Shown: positions 46,846 through 56,841, counted from the first letter of the stretch. The stretch: 64,000 nt of DNA from GCA-001735895 sp964651385 (GCA_964651385.1 CAZYYM010000004.1:18586-82585); one strand, 5' to 3'. Notes: a model not told the origin generated them from the letters alone. Numbers and translations: made by a program.

Positions 46846-47571
46846 ATGGTCGCAAAACTAATTACGACATCAAGTACGGGCGAGAAGAAGGAATTCCCGC
46901 TTACCAATGAAACAACAACGATTGGTCGTAAGCCGGGAAATGACATCCCAATTGATAACCTATCAGTCAGTGGTAGGCACGCACAGGTTATTACTATTCT
47001 TGAGGATTCCTTCCTTGAAGATCTGGGTAGCACTAACGGTACCTATGTTAATGGTAAGTTGGTAAAGAAACACGCTTTAGAAAACGGCGACAATATTACA
47101 CTTGGCAAGTATCAAATTACATACCAGAGCGGCTCAAAAGGCGGTGACAAGGATTTCGAACAAACGATGATTATACGACCTGGTGAAGCAGGTATGCCTG
47201 AGGAAGCAACCCAAAATAAAGATATCGATAAGTCCGTACAAAAGATATCCGCCGCTATGGCCTCAGAAGCTGCCAGTACATCGGCATCAATATTGGCAAA
47301 CCGGGAAGCCTGTTTGCAATTGCTTAGCGGCGCCAATGCGGGCAAGGAACTGGTATTGACCAAGGCATTAACAACCATCGGTCAACCCGGAGTACAGGTA
47401 GCAGCTATCACAAGACGCCCTCAGGGCTTTTTCCTTATTCATGTCGATGGCGGTCCAGATAATAACGTACCGAAAGTTGGCGGTGTGCAGATAGGCCCCA
47501 ATGCACACGAACTCAAAAGCCATGACATAATAGAAGTCGCCGGTGTGAAAATGGAATTTTATTTGAAATAA
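46846..47571 (+). CDS. FHA-domain protein with second FHA-like module
   Basis: A 241-residue protein. The N-terminal FHA domain (about 5-95) has TIGRKPGNDI, SVSGRHAQV and GSTNGTYVNG, the full set of phosphothreonine-binding residues (Arg28, Ser42, His45, Asn64). A linker includes FEQTMIIRPGE with Thr107, placed like the regulatory phospho-Thr of stand-alone FHA proteins such as GarA. The C-terminal half (155-241) looks like a degenerate FHA fold (LLSGANAGKELVLTKALTTIG...) without the binding residues. It likely reads phosphorylation by the upstream kinase. Confidence 0.9.
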   Translation: MVAKLITTSSTGEKKEFPLTNETTTIGRKPGNDIPIDNLSVSGRHAQVITILEDSFLEDLGSTNGTYVNGKLVKKHALENGDNITLGKYQITYQSGSKGGDKDFEQTMIIRPGEAGMPEEATQNKDIDKSVQKISAAMASEAASTSASILANREACLQLLSGANAGKELVLTKALTTIGQPGVQVAAITRRPQGFFLIHVDGGPDNNVPKVGGVQIGPNAHELKSHDIIEVAGVKMEFYLK

Positions 47572-47627
47572 CGCTCCCCCATTCCGGCGCTTACGATATT
47601 CCACAATGTCACTCCTGGGGATAACTC

Positions 47628-49841
47628 ATGCAGGGTCAGCGCATAATCAGGTTAGCGCTAAGCGCCTTGATACTCGTCGTACTATTACTCGACAGCACTG
47701 GTGTTTACAAATATCCTTTCCTTAGCCAACTGGAAAACTGGACTTATGACGCACGCCTAAATTTCACCAGACCCGATACCCTTGACGACCGAATCGTCAT
47801 TGTCGATATAGATGAAAACTCGCTCGAAGAGATCGGTCGTTGGCCCTGGGGCCGCGACAAACTGGCAATTCTTGTCGACAATTTATTCGATTATTATCAA
47901 GCGCGTGTCGTCGGCTTCGATATTGTATTCGCCGAAAAAGATCAGAGTTCTGGCCTGTCGATATTTGACGACCTGGCCAAAGGCCAGCTACGTGACAACC
48001 TCGAATTTCGCCAAACTCTAGAAAAAATTCGACCGACGTTGCAACACGATCAGATATTTGCCAAAAGCCTGATCAATAGAAATGTAGTCATGGGCTACTA
48101 CTTCAAGTCAAAAGTGGCCGATGATGAAAGCGGCACAACAGGCTCATTGCCTGCTGCAACCATGAAGCTTGATAAACTCTGGGCTGAACGATTGCCTATC
48201 AATAAGGCTGAGGGTTACGGCGGCAACCTCGAAATTTTACAGAAGGCCGCCATCTACGGTGGCTTTTTCGATAATCCACATGTAGACCAGGACGGTGTCT
48301 TCCGTCGGGTACCTTTGTTACAAGGCTTTGAGGATCATCTTTACCCCTCCCTGGCGCTCGCAACAACACAGGCTTACCTGAACACATCGAAGGTCAATTT
48401 AGTGGTTGTAGAAAAAAATTATCTCGCATTGGAAGCAGTGTCTCTCGGCAATTATCAAATACCGGTAGATGCACAGGCTTCGATATTCGTACCTTATCGA
48501 GGACTCGCAGGTAGCTTTCCTTATGAATCAGCGCATAACGTTTTAACCCGGGAAGTCGAACCATCTGCAATCAGGGGTAAGATTGTCCTGATCGGCACTT
48601 CTGCACCGGGCCTTCTTGATTTGCGATCAACTCCGGTCCAAAATATTTACCCTGGTGTTGAAGTTCATGCCAATATTATATCCGGTATTCTCGATCAGAA
48701 AATAAACCACCACCCTGCCTGGACCATAGGTTACGAGTTTGTCGCCCTTATTTTAATCGCAATTATAATGGCGTTGCTATTGCCTGCCCTTTCCCCACTT
48801 ATGGCAGCAGCAGGGGCGATTGGCATGTCATTGCTTGTATTGGGCGGCACTATGATAGCGTGGACCAATCAAATAATATTGCCACTGGCAAGCCCATTGT
48901 TACTCATCGTCCTGATATTTGTTTGGCACATGACTTTTGGATTTTTTATTGAGTCCCGTGGCAAGCGGCAACTGGCTAATTTATTTGGACACTATATTCC
49001 TCCTGAACTCGTTGATGAGATGAGTGCCTCACCGGCTGAATTCTCGCTCGACGGGGAAAATCGTGAAATGACGGTTTTATTTTCCGACGTCAGAGGTTTC
49101 ACTACCATTTCCGAGGGCATGGATCCAAGGCAGTTGACCCAGCTTATGAATGCTTTGCTAACGCCCATGACTCGAGTCATCCACAAACATCGTGGCACCA
49201 TTGATAAATACATGGGAGACGCCATCATGTCATTCTGGGGGGCTCCCATCAACGATCCAGAACATGCACGCCATGCGCTTTATGCGGCAATGGAAATGAT
49301 GGATGAACTTATAATTATGCAGGCCGATTTTAGGCAACGCGGTTGGCCGGAAGTAAATATTGGCATCGGACTCAATACCGGTGATATGAATGTAGGCAAT
49401 ATGGGTTCAGAATTTCGTATGGCTTATACGGTGCTTGGGGATGCAGTAAATCTCGGTTCCCGGCTGGAAGGTTTGACCAAGAACTATGGTGTTAATATTA
49501 TCGTCAGCGAAAGTACAAAAAAGTGTATTCCCGAATTCACGTTTCGTGAGTTGGATCTGGTAAGGGTTAAAGGTAAAAATGAGCCGGTTGCGATATTTGA
49601 GCCGGTAGGCCACAAAAACGATCTGGAAAAATCAGTCACATCGGAATTATCGATTTATAAACAGGCACTTAAAAATTTCCATAGACAAAATTGGGATAAG
49701 GCTGAGCTTGATTTTTTTAACTTAAATCGGGCCAACCCTGATCGCTTTCTTTACCAGGTTTATCTGAAGCGTATCGCCCATTATCGCAAGGAACCGCCTG
49801 GCGAAAAATGGGATGGTGCATTTACGCATACGACGAAATAA
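47628..49841 (+). CDS. CHASE2-domain adenylate cyclase (class III)
   Basis: A 737-residue membrane cyclase. One N-terminal helix (8-24), a CHASE2 domain (about 30-365, with the motif IDENSLEEIGRWPWGRD shared with the neighbouring kinase), three membrane helices (about 367-387, 391-410, 416-440) and a class III catalytic domain (about 477-660). Metal Asp residues are 487 (FSDVRGF) and 531 (MGDAIMSFWG). Lys527 and Asp605 (VLGDAVNLGSRLE) are the residues that select ATP, so it makes cAMP rather than cGMP. A TPR-like tail (665-710) follows. GGGGA lies upstream of the ATG. Confidence 0.93.
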   Translation: MQGQRIIRLALSALILVVLLLDSTGVYKYPFLSQLENWTYDARLNFTRPDTLDDRIVIVDIDENSLEEIGRWPWGRDKLAILVDNLFDYYQARVVGFDIVFAEKDQSSGLSIFDDLAKGQLRDNLEFRQTLEKIRPTLQHDQIFAKSLINRNVVMGYYFKSKVADDESGTTGSLPAATMKLDKLWAERLPINKAEGYGGNLEILQKAAIYGGFFDNPHVDQDGVFRRVPLLQGFEDHLYPSLALATTQAYLNTSKVNLVVVEKNYLALEAVSLGNYQIPVDAQASIFVPYRGLAGSFPYESAHNVLTREVEPSAIRGKIVLIGTSAPGLLDLRSTPVQNIYPGVEVHANIISGILDQKINHHPAWTIGYEFVALILIAIIMALLLPALSPLMAAAGAIGMSLLVLGGTMIAWTNQIILPLASPLLLIVLIFVWHMTFGFFIESRGKRQLANLFGHYIPPELVDEMSASPAEFSLDGENREMTVLFSDVRGFTTISEGMDPRQLTQLMNALLTPMTRVIHKHRGTIDKYMGDAIMSFWGAPINDPEHARHALYAAMEMMDELIIMQADFRQRGWPEVNIGIGLNTGDMNVGNMGSEFRMAYTVLGDAVNLGSRLEGLTKNYGVNIIVSESTKKCIPEFTFRELDLVRVKGKNEPVAIFEPVGHKNDLEKSVTSELSIYKQALKNFHRQNWDKAELDFFNLNRANPDRFLYQVYLKRIAHYRKEPPGEKWDGAFTHTTK

Positions 49842-49859
49842 TCCAGATATACGAATATA

Positions 49860-51101
49860 TTAACCCCAACAGGCTCGCAGTTCTGCTGCTAATATTTCTA
49901 CACCCTTCTGTAATTCTTCTTCGCTTTGTACATAATTCATTCGAATACAACTCTCGGCGTGACGAGTTGGTTCAACCTGGCCCGGAAAGAAATATTTCCC
50001 GGGAATCACCAGTAATCCTTTCCGTTTAAGTCGTTCATAGAGTTCACCGGTGGTTATAGGCAGTTCTTCAAACCACAACCAGAGGAACAGCGAACCTTCG
50101 GGCTTATGTATATTGACGCGCGTATCATCAATCGCTTGCCTGAGGAGGCGCACGGCCAATTGCGATCTTTTTTGATAAAACGGAAGTATCGACTCATTGC
50201 AAAGCGGCAACAGCAAATTATCTTTAATCAATTGATTGGCGATAACCGGCCCCACTCCACCGGGAGCCAGACTCGTGATCGCAGTCATGTTAATAAATTG
50301 ACTGATTATTTCTTCATTTGCAATGACAATGCCCGTGCGTACGCCCGGTAGCCCGAGCTTGGATAAACTCATACAAACAATGGTATTGTCATTCCAGAAT
50401 GGATTAACCTGATTGAAAATAATATTCGGAAAAGGCGTACCGTAGGCATTGTCGATCAATAAAGGAACATTATTTTCTCTGGCGACCTGGTCCAGTTGCA
50501 AACATTCCGCATCAGTAAGTACATTACCACTTGGATTGGTAGGCCGGGATACACAGATTAATCCGGTATCCTGATTAATCTCAAGGTTCTCAAAATCTAC
50601 TTGATACTTAAAATAACCACCATCCAGCCGCTCAATTTTTGCTTCCTGACTGACAATTACATCTGATTCAATAGCCACATCGCAATAACCAATATATTCA
50701 GGCACCAGAGGTATGAGGACTTTTTGCTGGCGCTCACCCGAACGCCCTGCGAAGGAATTGAACAGTACAAAAAAAGAACTCTGGCTACCATGGGTGAGGG
50801 CAATATTTTTGGTACTAATCGGCCAGCTATACTGTTGCTGGAAAAAATCTACCAGAGTATCGATAAAACTGTTTTTACCCTGGGGACCATCATAATTAGA
50901 CAAAGTCCGAAGCAGCTCGCCTGAAGCCTGTAATTTGGCAATGCATTCGTCAAATATCCGGGTAACCTCTGGAATTGCCGCAGGGTTGCCTCCTCCCATC
51001 ATGACAACATCATCCTGTAATAAACCTTTGTTGAGATCGTCCATGAGATGAGTTATCCCCGAATAGCCAGCAAATCGCCGACCAAATTCTGAAAAGTTCA
51101 T
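49860..51101 (-). CDS. avtA: Valine-pyruvate aminotransferase
   Basis: A 413-residue class I/II PLP aminotransferase from the ATG at 51101, which has GGAG at four bases; an in-frame TTG lies at 51122. It closely follows E. coli AvtA along its length: GITHLMDDLNKGL, MMGGGNPAAIPEV, SNYDGPQGK, LTHGSQSSFF, CVSRPTNPSGNV, DNAYGTPFP, and MSLSKLGLPGVRTG with the Schiff-base lysine. It interconverts valine/2-ketoisovalerate with alanine/pyruvate. It converges with the cyclase gene, with 18 bases between them. Confidence 0.92.
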   Translation of the reverse strand: MNFSEFGRRFAGYSGITHLMDDLNKGLLQDDVVMMGGGNPAAIPEVTRIFDECIAKLQASGELLRTLSNYDGPQGKNSFIDTLVDFFQQQYSWPISTKNIALTHGSQSSFFVLFNSFAGRSGERQQKVLIPLVPEYIGYCDVAIESDVIVSQEAKIERLDGGYFKYQVDFENLEINQDTGLICVSRPTNPSGNVLTDAECLQLDQVARENNVPLLIDNAYGTPFPNIIFNQVNPFWNDNTIVCMSLSKLGLPGVRTGIVIANEEIISQFINMTAITSLAPGGVGPVIANQLIKDNLLLPLCNESILPFYQKRSQLAVRLLRQAIDDTRVNIHKPEGSLFLWLWFEELPITTGELYERLKRKGLLVIPGKYFFPGQVEPTRHAESCIRMNYVQSEEELQKGVEILAAELRACWG

Positions 51102-51267
51102 AGAACTCCAAAAAATAGACAATTGATCCAGTCAGCATAACGTAATTTGTTAAATTAGAATCGAATAAAAAATTAGATGCTTAAAACAAATGCTTATGTC
51201 CACCCAGGTATATATAAATTAATGCCGCTCAATTTGTTAAACATCTGGTTTTAGCGATAATAAGCAC

Positions 51268-51663
51268 ATGGAATATTTACATAGTATCGGTTTTGAGGTT
51301 CGTGATTACGAATGCGATATGCAGGGCGTTGTAAACAATGGTGTTTATCAAAATTATCTCGAGCATGCTCGTCACGAATTTTTAAAAACGCTGCAGCTTA
51401 ACTTTGCTGAAGTGACACGGAGCGGTATACATCTTGTCGTCGTGCGTGCTGAACTTGACTATCGGGGCTCACTAAAAAGCAACGATTCGTTTGAAGTACG
51501 TAGCAACCTAAGGCGATTGACCAGGCTCCGTTTTGAATTTCAGCAGGATATTTACCGCATGCCTGGCGGTCGCCTAATGCTGGAAGGGCGAATTATTGGC
51601 ACATCGCTCAATGAGCATGGCCGCCCTTTTGCTCCCAAATTACTCGATCAGTTGTTCAATTAA
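51268..51663 (+). CDS. Acyl-CoA thioesterase, hotdog fold (4HBT family)
   Basis: A 131-residue single-hotdog protein. The motif DYECDMQGVVNNGVYQNYLEHARHEF carries the catalytic Asp of the 4-hydroxybenzoyl-CoA thioesterase/YbgC group. The native substrate cannot be told. It is divergent from avtA and converges with the DUF934 gene with about 10 bases between them. No membrane or signal segment is seen. Confidence 0.88.
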   Translation: MEYLHSIGFEVRDYECDMQGVVNNGVYQNYLEHARHEFLKTLQLNFAEVTRSGIHLVVVRAELDYRGSLKSNDSFEVRSNLRRLTRLRFEFQQDIYRMPGGRLMLEGRIIGTSLNEHGRPFAPKLLDQLFN

Positions 51664-51673
51664 CGGATATGAT

Positions 51674-52150
51674 TTAAAGACAAGTCGCCTTGCCAATCAA
51701 ATCAACCTGATAGCCACAAGTTATCTGGCTGAATGCCTGTAAAGCCAGGTCAATATCTTCATCGTCGGCTATTTGGAACTGATTGAACCCGCATCGTTGC
51801 ATAAATGCCAATTGATCGGGAATGACATCTCCAACCGCACGAATATCAGCACTATAGCCGTATCGGTCGCGCAATAATTTTGCCTGGCTAAATGCACGAC
51901 CATCGGCAAAGCTCTCGAAACGTAATACAACCAGTTTTAATTCGGTCAGGCAAAAAAGGAGTTCCTCAACCATTGCATCGGGCTTAAGTTCAACTCCTAT
52001 TTCAACCCCGGCAGCTAATAGGCTTGGGTATTCGCTGCTCAGCTGCACAAGGTTAAGTGTGACATTCGAATATTCATCAAAACTTTGAACCCCGGCGCAT
52101 TGAACCCAGATATCTTCAATAGCGCCATTGATATCTATTAACTTAGCCAT
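51674..52150 (-). CDS. DUF934 protein, sulfite reductase partner
   Basis: A 158-residue protein from the ATG at 52150, chosen because GGAG lies seven bases upstream; an ATG two codons earlier is too close to it. The motif LLRDRYGYSADIRAVGDVIPDQLAFMQRCGFNQFQI is typical of DUF934, which regularly follows the CysI-like hemoprotein gene in proteobacteria. The stop codon of that gene overlaps its start. Role in sulfite reduction is inferred from this constant pairing; its biochemistry is not settled. Confidence 0.88.
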   Translation of the reverse strand: MAKLIDINGAIEDIWVQCAGVQSFDEYSNVTLNLVQLSSEYPSLLAAGVEIGVELKPDAMVEELLFCLTELKLVVLRFESFADGRAFSQAKLLRDRYGYSADIRAVGDVIPDQLAFMQRCGFNQFQIADDEDIDLALQAFSQITCGYQVDLIGKATCL

Positions 52151-53792
52151 AAACATTCTCCTTAAATGGATCTCGCCCTAATCTTTCGAGCGTATCTAGA
52201 AATGACTCCCCGCTAAATCTATTCTCGATATAGGTAAAGATAATGGTCTCCACTGCCTCGCCTATATTCGCTTTAGCAACTGCAGGCCCCAATACTTTGC
52301 CAAGCGCGGTATGATTCGAGGCTGAACCGCCCAGCGTAATCTGATACCAGTCTTCTCCTTTCTTATCGACACCCAGAAGCCCGATATGACCCACATGATG
52401 ATGACCACAGGCATTCATACAGCCCGAAATATTGATGCGTATTTCACCAAGCGAATGTAATGAGTCAAGTTTATCGAAACGACGCATAATATCTTCGGAA
52501 ACGTCAAGTGATGTGGCATTCGCCAGCGCACAAAAATCGAATCCGGGGCAGCAGATTATGTCTTTAACCGTTGCGATATTGGGTGTAGCAAGTTTTATCC
52601 GGTTGAGCTCGCCCCACAACTGAAAAAGCATCGACTGTTCGACCTGGGCAAACACCAGGTTTTGAGAATAGGTTGTGCGAATTTCCCCCATGCTATATTG
52701 CTCGGCCAGCGTAGCAACCGACTCAAGTTGCGTATCGGTAATATCTCCAGGCGGCAGGCCATGATCTTTCAATGATAGATAAACTATACGATATCCGGTA
52801 TTTTTGTGTGAGCGGGTATTTTGATGGTACCAACTTGCAAATATCGGATTGGTATTCAAAAGATGTTTCAGGGATTTATCTTCAGCCGGCAGCGCCCGGT
52901 ATTCATGCGTTTTAAAGGATTCGATTACAGACTGGATTTTCTGGTCGCTGAGTCGAAGCTCTGTTTTCCGGATATGTGCCCATTCAGCTTCCACCTGCTG
53001 ATGAAATTGATCTATGCCAATAGCATTGACCAGAATCTTAATACGCGCCTTATAGAGATTATCGCGGCGGCCATGCAGATTGTAAACTCGCAAAATGGCT
53101 TCCATATAACTAATCAGATCGTTCCTGGGTAGGAACGAATTGATTAATTTTCCGATAACCGGTGTACGACCCATGCCGCCACCCACCAACACCTTAAAGC
53201 CGACTTCACCGAGCTCATTTCGGACCAGGTGCAAACCGATATCATGCACCTGGGTGGCGACTCGGTCTTCTCGTGAACCGGTTACCGCAAACTTAAATTT
53301 TCGCGGCAGATAGGAAAATTCAGGATGCAGAGTCGACCACTGGCGCAGTAATTCGCACCATACTCGCGGGTCTTCGATTTCATCGGGCGCCACGCCGGCA
53401 AGCGGGTCGGAAGTTACGTTCCGAATGCAGTTGCCGCTGGTCTGGATGGCATGCATCTGCACACTGGCTAGCTCTTCAAGCATATCGGGAACATCACCAA
53501 TTTCCGGCCAGTTAAATTGAAAATTCTGACGCGTGGTGACATGCACATATCCGCGGTCATAGCGCCTGGCGAGACCTGCAAGGCACCGCATCTGTTCAGA
53601 ATTAGTGACACCATAAGGCACGGCAACTCTGAGCATTGGCGCATGGCGTTGAACATAGAGGCCATTCCTCAAACGAAGCTGCTTAAACACTTCTTCGTCG
53701 AGTTGACCATCAAGGTACCGTTGCGTCTGATCACGAAACTGATTGACCCGTTGTGCGACGACCTGCTGGTCGATAGGGTTATAGGCGTACAT
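52143..53792 (-). CDS. cysI: Nitrite/sulfite reductase hemoprotein (CysI type)
   Basis: A 549-residue siroheme and [4Fe-4S] enzyme, most likely the assimilatory sulfite reductase making sulfide for cysteine. Both ferredoxin-like halves are visible (MLRVAVPYGVTNSEQMRCLAGLARRY; TSGNCIRNVTSDPLAGV). Cluster cysteines lie in CCPGFDFC and in SGCMNACGHHHVG. AGGTGA precedes the ATG. The trailing DUF934 gene favours sulfite over nitrite as substrate. No separate flavoprotein CysJ gene is adjacent, so the electron donor is unknown. Confidence 0.9.
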   Translation of the reverse strand: MYAYNPIDQQVVAQRVNQFRDQTQRYLDGQLDEEVFKQLRLRNGLYVQRHAPMLRVAVPYGVTNSEQMRCLAGLARRYDRGYVHVTTRQNFQFNWPEIGDVPDMLEELASVQMHAIQTSGNCIRNVTSDPLAGVAPDEIEDPRVWCELLRQWSTLHPEFSYLPRKFKFAVTGSREDRVATQVHDIGLHLVRNELGEVGFKVLVGGGMGRTPVIGKLINSFLPRNDLISYMEAILRVYNLHGRRDNLYKARIKILVNAIGIDQFHQQVEAEWAHIRKTELRLSDQKIQSVIESFKTHEYRALPAEDKSLKHLLNTNPIFASWYHQNTRSHKNTGYRIVYLSLKDHGLPPGDITDTQLESVATLAEQYSMGEIRTTYSQNLVFAQVEQSMLFQLWGELNRIKLATPNIATVKDIICCPGFDFCALANATSLDVSEDIMRRFDKLDSLHSLGEIRINISGCMNACGHHHVGHIGLLGVDKKGEDWYQITLGGSASNHTALGKVLGPAVAKANIGEAVETIIFTYIENRFSGESFLDTLERLGRDPFKENVYG

Positions 53793-54041
53793 GTGCTCAC
53801 CTGAAATAACAAGTTTAAAAAACAGGCAATATAGCGCTGCTCGGTTCGCCTAAAAAATGATATATTCAGATACTATATTAAATCCAATGATATTAGCTCC
53901 GGCAGTAGCAAATTAATTGATACACTATAGATTGAAAAATCTCCATAGCTTCGTTCCAGATCTGCCCATTATGGTCAGATTTATTGATTGCATGACGTCT
54001 ATGACATTGAGAAAATGGATCTTTCAATTTCAGGAATAGCT

Positions 54042-54830
54042 ATGGGATTTCTCAGTAGTAAAAAAGCGCTCATCGCTGGTATCGCCAGCAATCGATCAAT
54101 CGCTTATGGCATTGCCAGGGCCATGCATCGCGAGGGTGCCGAACTCGCTTTCAGTTACCCCAATGAAAAACTACGGCCAAGAGTAGAAAAATTTGCTGCC
54201 GAATTCGGGTCAGAAATTGTTCTCCCTTGTGATGTCACCGTCGATGAAGATATTACGGAATTATTCGATTCGTTGCGTCAGCGCTGGGATTCTCTCGATT
54301 GTCTCGTACATTCGGTCGCCTTTGCACCACGTGAGGCACTGGATGGTGACTACCTGAAGAACCTGGATCGTGAGGCCTTTCGTGTCGCGCACGACATCAG
54401 TTCCTATAGCCTTGCCGCAATGGCAAAAGCTGCGAGACCAATGATGCAAAACACTAATGGCGCAATCATCACCATGTCTTACCTCGGTTCCGAACGCGCT
54501 CTGCCAAACTACAATATTATGGGTGTTGCCAAAGCTAGCTTAGAAGCCAACGTGCGCTATCTGGCGGCATCACTAGGTCCAGAAGGAATTCGGGTAAATT
54601 CAATTTCGGCCGGCCCGATTAAGACTCTTGCAGCTGCCGGCATCGGAGACTTCAAGAAAATACTCGATGAAGTAGCGCGCAATTCTCCCTTACGTCGCAA
54701 TGTTACCACTGAAGATGTCGGTAATACCGGCGCTTTTTTATGTTCCGATCTGGCTGCAGGTATTACCGGTGAAAATATATATGTGGACTCTGGTTACAAC
54801 ATTGTCAGCATGGGCGTTCTCGAATCTTAA
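54042..54830 (+). CDS. fabI: Enoyl-[acyl-carrier-protein] reductase (NADH)
   Basis: A 262-residue short-chain dehydrogenase completing each fatty-acid elongation cycle. The start at 54042 has AGGAA six bases upstream and gives MGFLSSKKALIAGIASNRSIAYGIA, the canonical N-terminus; codons back to 53988 are not conserved. The catalytic Tyr and Lys sit in YNIMGVAKASLE, and the first Tyr in MSYLGSERALPN. Length equals the E. coli enzyme. This is the target class of triclosan. Confidence 0.96.
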   Translation: MGFLSSKKALIAGIASNRSIAYGIARAMHREGAELAFSYPNEKLRPRVEKFAAEFGSEIVLPCDVTVDEDITELFDSLRQRWDSLDCLVHSVAFAPREALDGDYLKNLDREAFRVAHDISSYSLAAMAKAARPMMQNTNGAIITMSYLGSERALPNYNIMGVAKASLEANVRYLAASLGPEGIRVNSISAGPIKTLAAAGIGDFKKILDEVARNSPLRRNVTTEDVGNTGAFLCSDLAAGITGENIYVDSGYNIVSMGVLES

Positions 54831-54873
54831 ATTATCCGAATCTTAAATCGTATTTGATTTGATCGACATTTCT

Positions 54874-56769
54874 TTAATAATCCAGCTCGCTTGCAGGGGT
54901 TTTAACCACATCGGCACGGTTGCTTATAACCTTGAGAATCGATTGATATTCCTGACCAGCAATAGCTGTGTTAAGTGAGCTAGTCTGTTTGTCAGTAAAG
55001 CCATTATCGCTGGTATTAACTGATACTAATTCCACCACCGAATAATCACCGTTAGCGTGGGTAAAGCCCTGAAAGGTCGATCCGGTTTCGGGCTTAGGCA
55101 TGCTAAATGACAGCTTTACAATATCACCGTCGACATCCTTACTCTTACGATCAAAAGCAGCAGGCTCAACGATACCAACATTCCATTCGCTCGCTATCGA
55201 GGCCAGCGACTTTCCAGACTTAACAGCCTCCAGAGCCTTTTTGCCGGCATCGATATTGTCTCGCCGAGTTTTATTTCGTCTTAATTCTGCAACAATATCA
55301 TCCCTGACTTCTTCAAGGCTTTTCGGGGTGGCGGGCTTGTGATCATTTAAATGAATAAAAACTATCCGATTATCGGCCAACTCTATCGCCTCACTATTAA
55401 CGCCCTGTTGGAGTACTTCCGGGGAAAATGCGATACGTCTAATTTTTGCTTCGGCCGCAATGTCGTCACCGTTAAAACGACCAAACCATCCCGATGTCTG
55501 CATCTTCAAACCGAGTTGTTCAGCAGCAGGCAGTAGAGAGTCGGGTTGCTCATAGGCAAGGTTGGCAAGGTTTTCTGATAAATCGTAAATCTGGCTTTCC
55601 GCCAGTTCTGTTTTTATTTCATCTTCTATTTGTTTACTAACATCTTCCAATGAGCGTGACTCACCGCCCGAAATATCATACAGCTTAATTAAATGCCAGC
55701 CGAAAGAGGTTTTTATCGGTTGACTGATCTCGCCAGGCTGCAAATCGAATAAGGCCGCTTCAAAAGCCTGCACCATCATGCCTCGTTCTATCTCGCCAAG
55801 GTCACCACCATCTTCTGCCGAAGCCGGATCCTGCGAACGCTCCCTGGCTAATTGAGCAAAATCGGCGCCCAATTCTAACTGCGAACGAATTTCCTTCAAT
55901 TGATTTTCGACTTTTAGACTGTCTTCTTCCGAAGCATCAGCTTTCAGGGTCAGTAGAATATGGCTTGCCGTGCGAACTTCGGCACTGGAGTAGGCATCCC
56001 TGGTTTGTTCGTATCGGTTTCGAATCTGATCGGCATCAACTTCTGTGGCGCGTTTTATCGCATCCAGACTGAGTTCAATATAGTCCACTTTGACCTGTTC
56101 ATCAGTCATGTAACGGGATTGATTTTTATCAAAATAGTCGCTTATCTCTTCATCGCTAACCGGGTAAGAGTCACTGGCGATCGATTTTGTCAAGAATCGA
56201 ATACGTCGCATCTGATTTGACAACGCTGCCAATTTTTCGAGAGCACGTGGAATACTAAATGCGGTAGCAGAAATGCCGGTTTTTAATTGTTCTATTGCCT
56301 GACTTCTACGTAATTCGGACTCCCAACCTGACGTTGAATAACCCAAAGAAGCAATCTGGCGTTGATAAATTTCAGGATCGAATTGTCCATCTGTCTGGAA
56401 AGCCTCGATTGAACGAATAATCTTGTTTAACTGGCTATTGCCGATACGATAGTGATTTTTATCGGCATAGGCGCGCAGCGCGAACTCTTCAACCATTTTT
56501 GATAGAACCCGATCTTTCATCAAGCCCTCATCACTGAAAGCCGCCGGAATATTACCACCGAATACCTGTAACAGCCGTTGGCGGTAATTCGCATAGGCTG
56601 TATCCAGATCCTGAAGGCTTATTTCCTGCCCATCTACAATTGCAGCCGGCGGTACTTCACCACCACCGAGATAGGAATTAACGCCCCAAAGGGCAAAAGG
56701 GATACTGATCAGAAAAACGATGAGGTAGGCGATCCAGCCGCTGGTTTTGTCTCTAATCGATTGCAACAT
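54874..56769 (-). CDS. ppiD: Periplasmic chaperone / peptidyl-prolyl isomerase PpiD
   Basis: A 631-residue inner-membrane-anchored SurA-like protein. One membrane helix (about 13-31) follows MLQSIRDKTSGWIA, a SurA_N chaperone region (about 40-190) comes next, and one parvulin domain spans about 262-365 (ASHILLTLKA, GGDLGEIERGMMVQAFEAAL, GWHLIKLYDI). The C-terminal region is a PpiC-like inactive repeat. It helps outer-membrane proteins leaving the Sec channel. The hupB-ppiD order is standard; here two tRNA genes lie between them. Confidence 0.94.
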   Translation of the reverse strand: MLQSIRDKTSGWIAYLIVFLISIPFALWGVNSYLGGGEVPPAAIVDGQEISLQDLDTAYANYRQRLLQVFGGNIPAAFSDEGLMKDRVLSKMVEEFALRAYADKNHYRIGNSQLNKIIRSIEAFQTDGQFDPEIYQRQIASLGYSTSGWESELRRSQAIEQLKTGISATAFSIPRALEKLAALSNQMRRIRFLTKSIASDSYPVSDEEISDYFDKNQSRYMTDEQVKVDYIELSLDAIKRATEVDADQIRNRYEQTRDAYSSAEVRTASHILLTLKADASEEDSLKVENQLKEIRSQLELGADFAQLARERSQDPASAEDGGDLGEIERGMMVQAFEAALFDLQPGEISQPIKTSFGWHLIKLYDISGGESRSLEDVSKQIEDEIKTELAESQIYDLSENLANLAYEQPDSLLPAAEQLGLKMQTSGWFGRFNGDDIAAEAKIRRIAFSPEVLQQGVNSEAIELADNRIVFIHLNDHKPATPKSLEEVRDDIVAELRRNKTRRDNIDAGKKALEAVKSGKSLASIASEWNVGIVEPAAFDRKSKDVDGDIVKLSFSMPKPETGSTFQGFTHANGDYSVVELVSVNTSDNGFTDKQTSSLNTAIAGQEYQSILKVISNRADVVKTPASELDY

Positions 56770-56841
56770 GACTATTATTCACTGATAGTAAAGTTTCAAA
56801 ATTACCGGGGATTGAGCGCCCTCTACGAGCGCTATCAATGG

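Noticed and set aside
40240..49841. Kinase-phosphatase-FHA set as part of a type VI secretion locus
   Set aside because: No tss genes, Hcp or VgrG nearby; the set is joined instead to cyclase and HD-GYP genes.
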